Part shown: positions 15,982 through 24,933 of the stretch, in pieces
Numbering within the stretch: the stretch's first letter is position 1
How the letters are laid out: the number at the start of each line of letters is the position of its first letter
Source: Brasilonema bromeliae SPC951
Lineage (GTDB): Bacteria; Cyanobacteriota; Cyanobacteriia; Cyanobacteriales; Nostocaceae
Direction: 5' to 3'
NCBI RefSeq assembly: GCF_012912135.1
Contig: NZ_QMEB01000004.1
Location: 25,161 to 60,555, forward strand
Length of the DNA stretch: 35,395 nucleotides
Position numbers and translations under genes: made by a program
Notes under the pieces: model-generated
The model's database searches: none
What the model saw: the letters and a program-made list of their open reading frames with translations, nothing else
What the model was told of the DNA's origin: nothing

Positions 15982-16788
15982 CTAGGACTCAGTACTAGAA
16001 GACTGACTAAAAATAGGGGAAAGGTAAGCAACTAAAACACCGATGAGAAAACCGGAAATGTTGCGAATCAGGGGTAGCCAGTCGTTTGTTCGTGTTACTA
16101 CTGGTCCAATACCGAAGGCGATAAATAAGATTCCCCATAAAGGCGAGAAGATTAAAGCCCATTGCCAAGCAAAAACTTGTCCTTCGCGACGAGGTTGAGC
16201 TGCAAATCCACAAATGACTCCACCAATAACTGAAGTAATCAAAGTGAAAATCCACTGTTCCCGTGGTAATCCAGGAACGACTGCGCAACCTCCCTGAAGC
16301 AAACAATTTTTTACTGTTTCCATAGCTTGTAGGATGGCTTGGTCTTCGCCTTCTTCTCGCACAAAGTACAAATTGCCAAAGCGGGTTTGTAATTCAATCC
16401 AGAAAGTACGTGGTAGAAGATCATAAACAGCGTCACCCACACTAAAGCTGAGAATGTTACCGCCACGGGAATCAGCAACTAGCAAAACGCTTTTGTCATC
16501 CAAACCCCAAAAACGAATAACAGCTCGACCTGGAGTACGGTCATACTGAGTTAATACTCGGAGTTTCCAGCCAGTTTCGGCTTGAAATTGTTCTAGTTGC
16601 TTAACAAGATTTTCTTCTTGAACGCTGGTAAGAGACTTTGCTAAGTCTACAACTGGGGTTGGGGTATCAGGTAATAGTTCCGGATTGTCATAAGCGTATG
16701 CGCTGGGAGAATGCGTTATCCAAATCGACCCAGCTAGGAAAAATACTGTCACAAAAGCCAGAATTCGTTTCCAAAAACTTTGCTGCAT
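15982..16788 (-). CDS. psb32: Psb32-like TPM-domain thylakoid protein
   Basis: A 268-residue protein with an N-terminal signal sequence (residues 1-32, ending SAYA before YDNPELLP). A TPM domain (about 45-180) follows, with PVVDLAKSLTSVQEENLVKQ, WKLRVLTQYDRTPGRAV and SVLLVADSRGGNILSF. Two or three C-terminal membrane helices include FTLITSVIGGVICGFAA and ALIFSPLWGILFIAFGIG. Known Psb32 (Sll1390 type) is a thylakoid lumen-facing factor protecting photosystem II from photodamage and aiding its repair. It has no operon partner: it is convergent with nothing nearby and separated by repeats. Confidence 0.88.
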   Translation of the reverse strand: MQQSFWKRILAFVTVFFLAGSIWITHSPSAYAYDNPELLPDTPTPVVDLAKSLTSVQEENLVKQLEQFQAETGWKLRVLTQYDRTPGRAVIRFWGLDDKSVLLVADSRGGNILSFSVGDAVYDLLPRTFWIELQTRFGNLYFVREEGEDQAILQAMETVKNCLLQGGCAVVPGLPREQWIFTLITSVIGGVICGFAAQPRREGQVFAWQWALIFSPLWGILFIAFGIGPVVTRTNDWLPLIRNISGFLIGVLVAYLSPIFSQSSSTES

Positions 16789-16940
16789 GAGCTTTTATAT
16801 ACAAATCTCAACAGGAAAAGTGAACAAGTTGTTTTAAAAGAGTACTAAAAAAGTGAGACTTCTTTACACTTTTTAACTCTAATCTAATTTAATATCTCAG
16901 ATCCAGAACTCACTGAGCAAGCTTGCCTGTAAGGTTGGCA

Positions 16941-16982
16941 TATGAAAATAAGGACGCAATGCCTTGCGCCCCTATTCTCATA
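16941..16982 (-). terminator. Imperfect inverted repeat after the DUF948 gene
   Basis: TATGAAAATAAGGACGCAA is followed after a short turn by an imperfect complement, TTGCGCCCCTATTCTCATA. It lies just past the stop of the DUF948 gene (minus strand) and before psb32, a place that suits a terminator. The GCGCAAGGCATTGCG centre is a common cyanobacterial repeat motif. Confidence 0.5.
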
Positions 16983-16996
16983 GAGACTTACACACT

Positions 16997-17593
16997 CTAT
17001 TCTTTATCAGACCAATTCTCAGATTCTTTCTGACGGTGCGAATCCTGTTCATCAAAACTGTTTTCCCCACCACCAACGTTGTAGTCATTGTAATCGTTGT
17101 AATTCTTGTTAGTGCGGTATCCTTCTGCAGGTGTGAAGCGGTTCTCCTGCCTTAGGGCTTGCCGTTCTTGTAATGTCAGCTTTGCTTTTTGAGATGGCGA
17201 TAGACGGTCAACTGTTCGCCTTGAAGATTTGGAGCGTGTGAAGGTTTTCCAAGCAGCTTGCAAACCAACCATAAAACTGCGCGTGCCTGTTTGAACGTTT
17301 TGTGCTTGCTTTCTAGCACTATCCAAACTTTGATCGACTTGTTTAACCACTTGACCAGCACTTTTAACACCTTCACTGACATCATCAGTTAAGTCAGTGA
17401 TTTCCAAGCTAGTCATGCGAATAGCATCGAGAGTGGGTGGTAACTCTCTATAAAGAGTGTCAAATAATTTTTCTGCACTGCGAGCTGCTCTTGCTAATTC
17501 CTGCAAAGCTGGTATTGCCGCCACCAAAACAGCAGTCAGACTGGCGGCGACTAGGAGTATGGACAGTCCCAGCCAAAACAGGGGATCAATCAC
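16997..17593 (-). CDS. DUF948-family membrane protein
   Basis: A 198-residue protein with one N-terminal membrane helix (about 4-26, WLGLSILLVAASLTAVLVAA). A long helical region follows with LARAARSAEKLFDTLYRELP and SLEITDLTDDVSEGVKSAGQ, the DUF948 pattern. The tail is low-complexity with NYNDYNDYN and many charged residues. A GTG start is used because an in-frame stop precedes it with no ATG between. It follows the YtxH gene by 14 bases, so the two are very likely one transcript. A structural role at the membrane is inferred only. Confidence 0.85.
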   Translation of the reverse strand: MIDPLFWLGLSILLVAASLTAVLVAAIPALQELARAARSAEKLFDTLYRELPPTLDAIRMTSLEITDLTDDVSEGVKSAGQVVKQVDQSLDSARKQAQNVQTGTRSFMVGLQAAWKTFTRSKSSRRTVDRLSPSQKAKLTLQERQALRQENRFTPAEGYRTNKNYNDYNDYNVGGGENSFDEQDSHRQKESENWSDKE

Positions 17594-17607
17594 TTTGATA
17601 TCTTCTA

Positions 17608-17955
17608 TTAACTATCTGAATGTTGAGGAATTGTATTGGACTTTTCTTGAGCATTTTGCTGCTTCATTGCTTGGCTTTCGCGCAAACTGGCATCAATGCC
17701 TGCTGAAATTGCGTCCCGCAGTCGGTCTAAAGTATCATCCCAGTTAGAGCGTGCGTTAGCAGAAAGGCGGTCTGCTTGTATTTGGACACTCGTTGAAATA
17801 TCTTCTGCCAATTCTGGCAAAGCACTGGCAGATTTCTTCAAGAGTTGACGGGTTTCACGTCCTGTGCGTGGAGCAATGAGCAACCCAGTTAAAGCACCAA
17901 TGGTTGCGCCTAGCATCATACCGCCAATAAATGATCCAGAACGGTTGTTAGACAT
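17608..17955 (-). CDS. YtxH-domain protein
   Basis: A 115-residue protein. Residues 7-30 (SFIGGMMLGATIGALTGLLI) form a glycine-rich membrane helix followed by APRTGRETRQLLKK, the YtxH signature (a hydrophobic segment ending in APxxGxETR). The rest is predicted helical and charged. YtxH proteins are often stress-related and of unknown mechanism. The upstream leader has GGAGAGAAAC before the ATG. It is co-oriented with the DUF948 gene downstream and with a small membrane protein gene upstream. Confidence 0.88.
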   Translation of the reverse strand: MSNNRSGSFIGGMMLGATIGALTGLLIAPRTGRETRQLLKKSASALPELAEDISTSVQIQADRLSANARSNWDDTLDRLRDAISAGIDASLRESQAMKQQNAQEKSNTIPQHSDS

Positions 17956-18076
17956 TTTTTTGTTTCTCTCCTTACACCCATTCTATGTGGGTTTTCACGC
18001 CTTGCAAAATCCAAAAGATTTTATCTTTCTAAATTTAGAGAGACAATTCATTAGCCAGAAAGGTTGCCCTTACTGC

Positions 18077-18406
18077 CTACCTTCTCTTTCTCACTAATTT
18101 TGCTCGGAACCTCAGAAAATTACTCTGCCAGACTTGCTGTCCAAGTGCAACCAGACTCAAAATCTGTCGCAGCCGCTGGATTTGTAGTCGTGCTGGTTGA
18201 TCTTTCTGCCGTATATTATTAATATTCCCTTGACCTGTGTAAAGAGCTTGTGGTGCTGTATATAGTACTGCATGGGAACTACGTTCAGCAGCTATAAAGA
18301 TATTAGCTATTCTTGTCAATCGCCTCTTGAGTCGCCGCACTCGCCAAGCCACGTAGAGAAGAACCAGCGAGATAAGTGTGTTGATGACGACAACGACTGT
18401 AACCAT
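18077..18406 (-). CDS. Small conserved membrane protein, unknown function
   Basis: A 109-residue protein with one N-terminal helix (about 2-22, VTVVVVINTLISLVLLYVAW). A strongly basic stretch follows (RVRRLKRRLTRIA), so the C-terminus is likely cytoplasmic, and the end is again basic (RFRAKLVRKRR). It has no recognised domain. It lies upstream of the YtxH and DUF948 genes on the same strand, and the three N-terminally anchored proteins probably belong together. Confidence 0.7.
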   Translation of the reverse strand: MVTVVVVINTLISLVLLYVAWRVRRLKRRLTRIANIFIAAERSSHAVLYTAPQALYTGQGNINNIRQKDQPARLQIQRLRQILSLVALGQQVWQSNFLRFRAKLVRKRR

Positions 18407-18551
18407 TGTTTAATTTTGTTGCACCCACTGTAATTCTTGCTAAATTATGACTCTCATTAAAGCTATGAAAATCAGTCTGAAGTTGAGTTTTAGCCAGTTT
18501 ATCAGATACTCAGTGGGCTGCTACTAAAGTCAAAGAAATTTTTAGCTTTCT

Positions 18552-18923
18552 TTAAGAAGAAGTTAGGGCATGTTTTTTCAAATCATCCACAGAAACCGCT
18601 TCTAAAGCTCTTGCATGAGTTGCGCTAAGGATAACAGGAGGAGCAACGCCAGCCTCAAGAGCTTCTTGCCAGCGGGCTGCACATAAACACCAGCGATCGC
18701 CTTCTTTCAAACCAGGAAATTGATATTCCGGAACTGGGGTACTGAGGTCGTTTCCTCGTGATTTAGTAAATTCAAGAAATTCTGTTGTCACTTGGGCACA
18801 AACAACGTGTAACCCAAAATCCATACCGCCTGTGTTACAAAACCCATCGCGATAATATCCAGTCACGGGAGAAGAGCAGCAAATTTCTAGCTTTTCGCCG
18901 AGTACGTTACTTCCTTCTGTCAT
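18552..18923 (-). CDS. DUF2237-family protein
   Basis: A 123-residue protein with the DUF2237 pattern: NVLGEKLEICCSSPVTGYYR, DGFCNTGGMDFGLHVVCAQV and GDRWCLCAARWQEA, with several conserved cysteines and tryptophans. ATG 18923 is chosen over an upstream TTG because AAAGGAG ends 6 bases before it. The family is widespread and biochemically uncharacterised. The gene appears to be a single unit between the khpB/yidC group and the YtxH group. Confidence 0.9.
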   Translation of the reverse strand: MTEGSNVLGEKLEICCSSPVTGYYRDGFCNTGGMDFGLHVVCAQVTTEFLEFTKSRGNDLSTPVPEYQFPGLKEGDRWCLCAARWQEALEAGVAPPVILSATHARALEAVSVDDLKKHALTSS

Positions 18924-19120
18924 CGCCAACTCCTTTAAATTTCTGTGACTGTTTAAAAGCCAAGCAAATATATTGCGTCAATTGTTCAAGTTACGACTTT
19001 AGTAACCTTACTTTATGATATAAGCAATTTTCTTACCCATTTCAAAATCGCTATATTTATGAGTTATGAGTGATGAGTTGTCACTTTTGGTGTTTACTCT
19101 TCACTCTTCACTCCTAACAA

Positions 19121-19651
19121 TTAACTCCTCAGTGATTCCATTGATGCAAGGCGTACAATAAGTTGACGATGCGGCTCTTTTCCTCGGCTGAAGGTTTCTA
19201 AGTCACCAAACTCTTTCAAAAAAGTGTGAATTTGACGGCGTTCAGCTGAACTGAGTGATTTAATTTCAGCTTCTTGACCAGAGGAACGCACTTGCTGGGC
19301 TGCTGCTTCAGCTATTGCGCGAATTTCCGCGTATCTCCTGACGCGGTAGCCGTTTAATTCAACAGTGTAAGAGGCTTGCTCTTCCTGTAGTTGACTTAAG
19401 TTGAGAATAGAATTTGCTAGATACTGAATCGCATCTAGCACTGAACCATCGGGACCCGTTAAAATTTCGATTTGTTCAGGTGATAAATTGGTTTCACCAA
19501 TCGTCAACCAGTAACTATCCTGTTCTGGGGATTCCTCATCCTCAGCGATGGCTGTTTCTTTCTCACCTTTTATATCAACAGATAGCCCACTAAGTTGCAG
19601 CAGCGTTTTCAACCACTCCTGACCTCGTTTCATTCGACTGTCTGTCATCAT
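19121..19651 (-). CDS. khpB: KhpB/Jag-like RNA-binding protein (KH-R3H)
   Basis: A 176-residue protein. The middle has the KH-like LTGPDGSVLDAIQYLANSIL (about 64-83), and the C-terminal R3H domain includes LSSAERRQIHTFLKEF and KEPHRQLIVRL. The N-terminal Jag domain common in Firmicutes is missing, as usual in cyanobacteria. The ATG overlaps the yidC stop by one base (TAATG), so the two are translationally coupled. In other bacteria KhpB forms an RNA chaperone with KhpA. The role in cyanobacteria is less clear. Confidence 0.88.
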   Translation of the reverse strand: MMTDSRMKRGQEWLKTLLQLSGLSVDIKGEKETAIAEDEESPEQDSYWLTIGETNLSPEQIEILTGPDGSVLDAIQYLANSILNLSQLQEEQASYTVELNGYRVRRYAEIRAIAEAAAQQVRSSGQEAEIKSLSSAERRQIHTFLKEFGDLETFSRGKEPHRQLIVRLASMESLRS

Positions 19652-20796
19652 TACCCTGTAGTCTTTTTCTTAGAACTTTTTGGTTCAAACGGCAGCGCTT
19701 TTTGTTTTGCGCTTTCTTCTTCTTTCTCCTGAGTGTCTACAATTTTTTGTAGTTCTTCTGGTAGGGGTTCACGCGTGAGAATGTAGGTTTGCAATGTTTG
19801 GAAAATATTACCAATCACCATATACATCAACACCCCAGCTGGCAGGGGAAAGAACAAAAACATCCCAGAAAAGATGACGGGAGTGATTTTGTTTACAGTG
19901 TCCTGCTGCGGGTTGGCATTCGTGGTGTTTTGCCCAGAAAGGATTTGGCTGACGTAAAGGGTAATACCAAACAGGATAACCATAGCGACAATATCCCAGT
20001 GAATAATGCCGTCTGGATCAATTGCACCAACTCTACCCAAGGCATCAATAAAGATAAATCCTTGATTTGCGGCGAGTCCCGGAATTGTTCCTTGGATTGT
20101 AACATCCCCCGGCTGTAAGGCTTCTATATTACCCTCAGCATCAATTTTTATCCTTTCTTCCCCTTTGGTAATTTTCCATTCGGGGATTAACTGAGTATCG
20201 GGGTGTTCTGCTAATAGTGCCTGAAAAGGTTTACCCTCGACAGTTTGATATTCTATCTTCGTATGTTCTCCCACCGCTAATTTGTTGCCTCCAGGAAGGA
20301 TGGCATTCACCTTAAGGTGTTCCCCTTCAGAGATATAGATGTTTTGTGGGGGAGTTGCAAAGGCTTGCGGTTGAATTCTTTCGATTTGTTCGCCAGGAAA
20401 AACTTGGAGATTTACACTATAGTTGACACCAGCAAAAGGTGAACCCCGCAAAGTCGCAAACAGTGCCAGTAAAACTGGCATTTGTAGCAGCAATGGCAAA
20501 CAACCTGCAAGCGGGTTGCCAAATTCTTTTTGGACGTTCATCATTTCTTCGTTCAGCTTTTGCTGATCGTCCTTATATCGCTCCCTAACTTCTTGCATCC
20601 GCTTGTTCATCAGGGGTTGCACGATCCGCATCCGTCGCATATTGCGAATTGAACCAGCACTCAGGGGATAGAGCGCAAAGCGGATGATCAATGTTAATGC
20701 TACAATCGCCAATCCATAGCTAGGCACAATGCTATAGAACAAGTCTATGATTGGCAGCATCACGTTGTTCGAGAGAAACCCGATACCAAAATCCAT
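19651..20796 (-). CDS. yidC: Membrane protein insertase YidC (Oxa1/Alb3 family)
   Basis: A 381-residue insertase that integrates proteins into plasma and thylakoid membranes. It starts without the large Gram-negative P1 domain: the first helix is about 21-45 ([20 protein letters not shown]). The hydrophilic-groove region follows with [20 protein letters not shown] and [16 protein letters not shown]. Between helices lies a roughly 130-residue insertion (about 135-265) containing an Ig-like (BIG2-type) pattern, [19 protein letters not shown], typical of cyanobacterial YidC. The tail is basic. It is followed by overlapping khpB and preceded by the PH-domain gene after about 220 bases. Confidence 0.95.
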   Translation of the reverse strand: MDFGIGFLSNNVMLPIIDLFYSIVPSYGLAIVALTLIIRFALYPLSAGSIRNMRRMRIVQPLMNKRMQEVRERYKDDQQKLNEEMMNVQKEFGNPLAGCLPLLLQMPVLLALFATLRGSPFAGVNYSVNLQVFPGEQIERIQPQAFATPPQNIYISEGEHLKVNAILPGGNKLAVGEHTKIEYQTVEGKPFQALLAEHPDTQLIPEWKITKGEERIKIDAEGNIEALQPGDVTIQGTIPGLAANQGFIFIDALGRVGAIDPDGIIHWDIVAMVILFGITLYVSQILSGQNTTNANPQQDTVNKITPVIFSGMFLFFPLPAGVLMYMVIGNIFQTLQTYILTREPLPEELQKIVDTQEKEEESAKQKALPFEPKSSKKKTTG

Positions 20797-21013
20797 TATT
20801 CTGAATTCAACCTGAGATACTGTAAATTGACATCATCTAATTTATCTAAATCATGATTTAGATTGCGACTAGCGTGGTACTACGGATAGCCGCACATTAT
20901 ATGAATTGGGGAAATAAGAAAAATGAGAATAAGGGAGTCACAGAGTGTGGGAGTGTGAGGAAATATTCCTCCCTCCTTCGCTCCCTTTCTCCTGTTTCCC
21001 CTGATCCTCCTTA

Positions 21014-21403
21014 TCACTTCTTAGCGCCCACGTAACTAGGATTTTTGGCGATGACTTTTTCTTCAATGTAGTCATAAATTTCCCGAAACTTAGGAAGCGC
21101 CCGTAGTTCCAGACGGCTACCGTCTCTTAAGGTTATAACCATATCTCCCCACAAGCCAATACCACGGGGGATTTTAGCCATTTTGACAATTTCTGAGTAA
21201 ATGACGTCGCTGCGAGAACGTCCCATCCAACCACCCATGACGGAGATCCTGCGATCTGTGATCCGAAAGCGTAGCCACAATGCCCTGACAATCGCCCCAA
21301 CTGTCAATGGGAGACCAACAATAGTGAATCCAATCAATATACTTGTGATTAAATCCCCAATATGTGGACCACCCTCATAATAAACTTCTTCACGAATGCC
21401 CAT
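21014..21403 (-). CDS. PH-domain membrane protein
   Basis: A 129-residue protein with an N-terminal hydrophobic helix (about 16-40, LITSILIGFTIVGLPLTVGA). A bacterial PH-like domain follows with FRITDRRISVMGGWMGRSRS and VIYSEIVKMAKIPRGIGLWG. Its ATG lies inside the 3' end of rnpA (14-base overlap), so it is co-expressed with rnpA. A gene of this kind between rnpA and yidC is a conserved feature of cyanobacteria. A membrane-associated role near the insertase is inferred. Confidence 0.87.
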   Translation of the reverse strand: MGIREEVYYEGGPHIGDLITSILIGFTIVGLPLTVGAIVRALWLRFRITDRRISVMGGWMGRSRSDVIYSEIVKMAKIPRGIGLWGDMVITLRDGSRLELRALPKFREIYDYIEEKVIAKNPSYVGAKK

Positions 21404-21806
21404 TGAACACCTCAGCTTGTTCCAATAACTGCTCTAATTCTTGCAGAAATTGTTGGGTCACGCACTTTATATCTGCTGCTGGTTTCACAACAACCACAAT
21501 CCGCCATCCTGGTGACATCTTGGGCAACAACTGATACAAAGCTGCTGCAATTTGGCGTTTGAGGCGGTTACGAACAACAGCTCGTTTGCTAACCTTTGTG
21601 CTAATCGAAATTCCTATTTGGGCTGGAGTAAGATGCTTTGTGTTTGTGTTTACAGTTTCAGGAGCCGTATCACAAGAAGGCTTAGAGGAAGGTGATGGTC
21701 GTAATGCTCTCAATGTTATATGTGAACCATGACGACGGATTCCTTCCCGGAAAACTGCCTGGAAATCTCTTCGAGATTTTAGCCGATTTGCCTTGGGCAA
21801 TGCCAC
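21390..21806 (-). CDS. rnpA: Ribonuclease P protein component
   Basis: A 138-residue RnpA, the protein partner of RNase P RNA in 5' maturation of tRNAs. The signature RNR motif is within SKRAVVRNRLKRQIAAAL, and the N-terminal LKSRRDFQAVFREGIRRHGS fits the family. A GTG at 21806 is the only suitable start. It follows rpmH by 30 bases. A variable insertion of about 30 residues (PSPSSKPSCDTAPETVNTNT) separates the two conserved parts. Confidence 0.95.
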   Translation of the reverse strand: MALPKANRLKSRRDFQAVFREGIRRHGSHITLRALRPSPSSKPSCDTAPETVNTNTKHLTPAQIGISISTKVSKRAVVRNRLKRQIAAALYQLLPKMSPGWRIVVVVKPAADIKCVTQQFLQELEQLLEQAEVFNGHS

Positions 21807-21836
21807 AGTTGCTATGATAATTAGCTTTTCTATGGT

Positions 21837-21971
21837 CTAAACGCTCAAACGGTGGCGTCCCTTCTTTCTTCTTGCCCGGATGACGTTTCTACCATCTGGA
21901 GTTCGCATTCTAGCGCGAAAACCCGAGGTTCTTTTTCTCTTGCGACAAGTACCTTCCAGTGTTCTCTTCAT
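21837..21971 (-). CDS. rpmH: 50S ribosomal protein L34
   Basis: A 44-residue protein, [20 protein letters not shown] followed by [20 protein letters not shown] and RLSV. This is the complete L34 motif with its TxxGRN(V)IxxRRxKGRxxLSV pattern. It is rich in arginine and lysine and binds 23S rRNA. GAGG sits 9 bases before the ATG. It is the first gene of the rpmH-rnpA-PH transcription unit, in the canonical order. Confidence 0.97.
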   Translation of the reverse strand: MKRTLEGTCRKRKRTSGFRARMRTPDGRNVIRARRKKGRHRLSV

Positions 21972-22019
21972 GTTTTTATCCTCTTAGACAATTATCATAA
22001 AAAAAAGTCACAATTGGCT

Positions 22020-22025
22020 ATTATA
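22020..22025 (-). promoter_or_regulatory. Possible -10 element for rpmH
   Basis: Read on the minus strand, TATAAT lies about 49 bases before the rpmH ATG. No clear TTGACA is found at the right spacing, so this is only a candidate. Confidence 0.35.
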
Positions 22026-22202
22026 TCATAATGTTTGTTGTTTTTATCCAGCAGTCATGCTAAACCCAGAAAGCCGTCATCAGTCATTTGTCTGTTGTCA
22101 ATGATAACGGCAAAACTCTAACCGTTGCTGTACAAGCCAGGTAGTGGTAATCTATTTGCCTTGCTTTGACTCACTAATGACTGATGATTCATGAGTGATA
22201 AC

Positions 22203-22715
22203 TTAACTAATACTTATGATCCACGTGCCGATGTAGCGGGATAATGGCACATCGCCGGGAGACTGAATTGAGCAGTTAAAATAGAACATTCCCCCAGAAG
22301 ACGGGTTTTTCACGTTAGAGAGAATCAACTCAACATCGGTACCTGCTGGTACTGGTTCTTGGGGAAAAATTTCAAGAACGTGATTTTCTTTATCCCACTT
22401 CACCTGCGAGAGTGCAATCTTTTTGCCTTTAGCCTTGACCTCAATTTCCTTGCTGTCAAAGGTTCCTTGGTAGTAATTAGGATAAGAAATCACAAATCGA
22501 GCAACTGCTGTTTTCATCTTTTTGTTAGAAATTTTCAGTCTGTATCTGTCCCAGCCATTAGTTTGACCGCCAAAATCTAATCGGAACGGTAGCTGATTTT
22601 CGCCTTTGACACCACTAAATATCGTCAACCCTGGCAAACTTTGTGCCCAGCTTATGGCTGGTATTCCAGCTAGCAAACAACTTGTCACGGCTAAAGTAGA
22701 GAGTAAACGTCGCAT
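22203..22715 (-). CDS. DUF2808-family secreted protein
   Basis: A 170-residue protein with a signal peptide (MRRLLSTLAVTSCLLAGIPA followed by ISWAQS, cleavage near residue 25). The mature part has the cyanobacterial DUF2808 pattern: PFRLDFGGQTNGWDRYRLKI, FVISYPNYYQGTFDSKEIEV and LILSNVKNPSSGGMFYFNC. These proteins are beta-rich, exported and of unknown function. It is a single gene with AT-rich DNA on its 5' side. Confidence 0.9.
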   Translation of the reverse strand: MRRLLSTLAVTSCLLAGIPAISWAQSLPGLTIFSGVKGENQLPFRLDFGGQTNGWDRYRLKISNKKMKTAVARFVISYPNYYQGTFDSKEIEVKAKGKKIALSQVKWDKENHVLEIFPQEPVPAGTDVELILSNVKNPSSGGMFYFNCSIQSPGDVPLSRYIGTWIISIS

Positions 22716-23415
22716 GGTTAAGCTCCTGAGGCAGAAATAGGTCTTTTGTTTAAAATAACTAGGACGGAATCTTCGTAACTAAAACTTTACTACTTAACAT
22801 TTGGATATTGGGACGTAAATTGCTAATATAAAGTGTCGTTCTCAGTACAAAAGCCGTCATCTGGCTTTCTGATACTAAGTGTATAACCATAAAAAAATTG
22901 ATGAATTTGAAGTCACTGAAAACACGCTTGAAATTTGATTTTGTTACCAAATATGTATAGATATATATAAAATGTTATAAAAATTGAAAAAATGAATATG
23001 AAAATTAGTAGTTAACTTGAACGAGATTCGATAAGATAAGTTGTAATCAAGTCAGGGTTGACTAATATTATTTGGGGATAGTTTTTGAGAATTTGACTAA
23101 TATTGCAATATGTAAAAAAATCAGAAAAATTCTTGAATCCCTAAAAGAAGTTGAAGACAAACACGTAAAATTTGGGGATTGACATAGGATGTGTAATAGA
23201 AGCCCCTCTTTTCAAATACATGGGAATCTGGAAACCCTGCAAGAACCAAATTGAAACTTTGCGTAGGTCATTATCGAGTTTGAGAGCGAAGGTAAAGTTG
23301 ATTGGGCAAAGCAACTGCTAATAGCTGCTACCCATGCACGATAAGTGCACCTATTGCCTCTTAAGAAAAATTTCACAACTTGCCAAAAATAGGTATTAAT
23401 CTTCAAGGAGATTGC
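22716..23415. other. 700-base AT-rich control region before pntAA
   Basis: This region separates divergent DUF2808 (-) and pntAA (+). Short open frames exist here (for example 22759-22950 and 23212-23406 on the minus strand), but they lack protein-like composition and are not called. From about 23200 the base composition rises and small inverted repeats appear (GCAACTGCTAATAGCTGC, TGCACGATAAGTGCA). This may be a structured leader of the pnt transcript. AAGGAG at 23405-23410 is the ribosome binding site of pntAA. Confidence 0.6.
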
Positions 23416-24579
23416 ATGAGAATAGCAGTTGCCAAAGAAATTGAAGTTTGTGAGCGTCGAGTTGCTCTAATTCCTGACACCGTTACCCGATTGGTAAAAC
23501 AAGGTGTGGAAGTGTGGGTAGAAACTGGTGCAGGTGAGCGGGCTTTCTTTTCTGATGCTGCTTATGAAGCAGCAGGGGCGAAAGTTATCACTGATACCGC
23601 CACATTATGGGGTGAAGCAGATATTCTGCTTAAGGTGAGTCCACCTCAAGAGCGAGAAGATGGACGCTCAGAAGTTGACTTACTAAAGGAAGGATCTGTA
23701 CTCATTAGCTTTCTGAATCCTTTAGGGAATCCATCCGTAGCAGGGCGACTGGCAGAACGTAAGGTAACTGCGATCAGTATGGAGATGATCCCCCGCACGA
23801 CTCGGGCACAAAGTATGGATGCTTTATCGTCGCAAGCATCAATTGCAGGTTACAAAGCGGTTCTAATTGGTGCAGCAGCATTACCAAAATATTTCCCGAT
23901 GTTGACAACAGCGGCTGGAACGATCGCCCCCGCGAAAGTATTTATCATGGGGGCTGGTGTGGCTGGGTTGCAGGCGATCGCCACCGCCAGACGCTTGGGA
24001 GCGATCGTCGAAGCCTTTGATATTCGTCCCGCCGTCAAAGAAGAAGTCCAAAGTTTAGGGGCAAAATTTGTCGAAGTCAAACTAGAAGAAGAAACAACCG
24101 CCGCTGGAGGCTACGCCAAAGAAATTTCTGAAGCAAGCAAACAGCGCACTCAGGAAGTTGTCGCCGAACACGTCAAGAATGCTGATGTGGTGATTACGAC
24201 TGCCCAAGTTCCTGGTAGAAAAGCACCTCTTTTAGTTACTGAAGAGATGGTAGCGCAGATGAAACCAGGTTCGGTGATTGTGGATCTCGCCGCCGAACAG
24301 GGTGGTAACTGCGCTTGCACTGATCCCGGCAAAGATATTGTGTGGAATGGCATCACTATCATTGGTCCCATCAACTTACCATCATCGCTACCAGTTCATG
24401 CCAGCCAACTTTATTCCAAGAATTTGTCGTCGTTGATACAACTGTTGATTAAAGACAAAGCTTTAAATGTCAACTTTGCCGACGACATCGTTGATGCGGC
24501 TTGTGTTACCCACGGTGGCGAAATTCGTAACCAGCGGGTGAAAGATGCCTTACAAGCTTTAAGCGGTGTGGCAAGTTAA
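23416..24579 (+). CDS. pntAA: NAD(P) transhydrogenase subunit alpha part 1
   Basis: A 387-residue soluble NAD(H)-binding domain (dI) of proton-translocating transhydrogenase. The N-terminus MRIAVAKEIEVCERRVALIP and the Rossmann motif FIMGAGVAGLQAIATARRLG (about 178-197) are diagnostic, as are RTTRAQSMDALSSQASIAGY and VIVDLAAEQGGNCACT. ATG 23416 has AAGGAG 5 bases before it; an upstream frame to 23380 is not used. PntA is split into separate genes here, the cyanobacterial form. It leads a three-gene operon that moves hydride from NADH to NADP+ using the proton gradient. Confidence 0.96.
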   Translation: MRIAVAKEIEVCERRVALIPDTVTRLVKQGVEVWVETGAGERAFFSDAAYEAAGAKVITDTATLWGEADILLKVSPPQEREDGRSEVDLLKEGSVLISFLNPLGNPSVAGRLAERKVTAISMEMIPRTTRAQSMDALSSQASIAGYKAVLIGAAALPKYFPMLTTAAGTIAPAKVFIMGAGVAGLQAIATARRLGAIVEAFDIRPAVKEEVQSLGAKFVEVKLEEETTAAGGYAKEISEASKQRTQEVVAEHVKNADVVITTAQVPGRKAPLLVTEEMVAQMKPGSVIVDLAAEQGGNCACTDPGKDIVWNGITIIGPINLPSSLPVHASQLYSKNLSSLIQLLIKDKALNVNFADDIVDAACVTHGGEIRNQRVKDALQALSGVAS

Positions 24580-24639
24580 TTAATTCGTAGTAAGTGCGTG
24601 CTTACTACAACTCAATTTGCATAAGGAGTTTACCCTGCG

Positions 24640-24933
24640 ATGACAGAAGCATTAATCGCTGCCTTGTTTGTGTTTGTTTTGGCATCCTTTACTGGATTTG
24701 AAGTTATCAACAAAGTTCCACCAACCCTCCACACACCTTTGATGTCAGGTTCCAACGCCATTTCTGGAATTGCTGTACTGGGTGCGATCGTGGCTTCTGG
24801 TGCTAGAGAGACGAATTTATCAGTTATTCTCGGTTTGATTGCCGTGATATTGGCAATGGTTAACGTGGTGGGTGGCTTCCTAGTCACAGACAGAATGCTG
24901 CAAATGTTCAAGAAAAAGGAGATTAAGGCGTGA
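24640..24933 (+). CDS. pntAB: NAD(P) transhydrogenase subunit alpha part 2 (membrane)
   Basis: A 97-residue membrane subunit (dII, alpha part) with about three helices: ALIAALFVFVLASFTGFEVI, then SGIAVLGAIVASGA and VILGLIAVILAMVNVVGGFL. KVPPTLHTPLMSGSNAISGI is the conserved loop of the family. It starts 60 bases after pntAA and its stop overlaps the pntB start, so all three genes form one operon. Confidence 0.95.
   Translation: MTEALIAALFVFVLASFTGFEVINKVPPTLHTPLMSGSNAISGIAVLGAIVASGARETNLSVILGLIAVILAMVNVVGGFLVTDRMLQMFKKKEIKA

Noticed and set aside
22759-23406. Two short minus-strand frames before pntAA
   Set aside because: No ribosome binding sites, atypical composition and no recognisable sequence; treated as intergenic.
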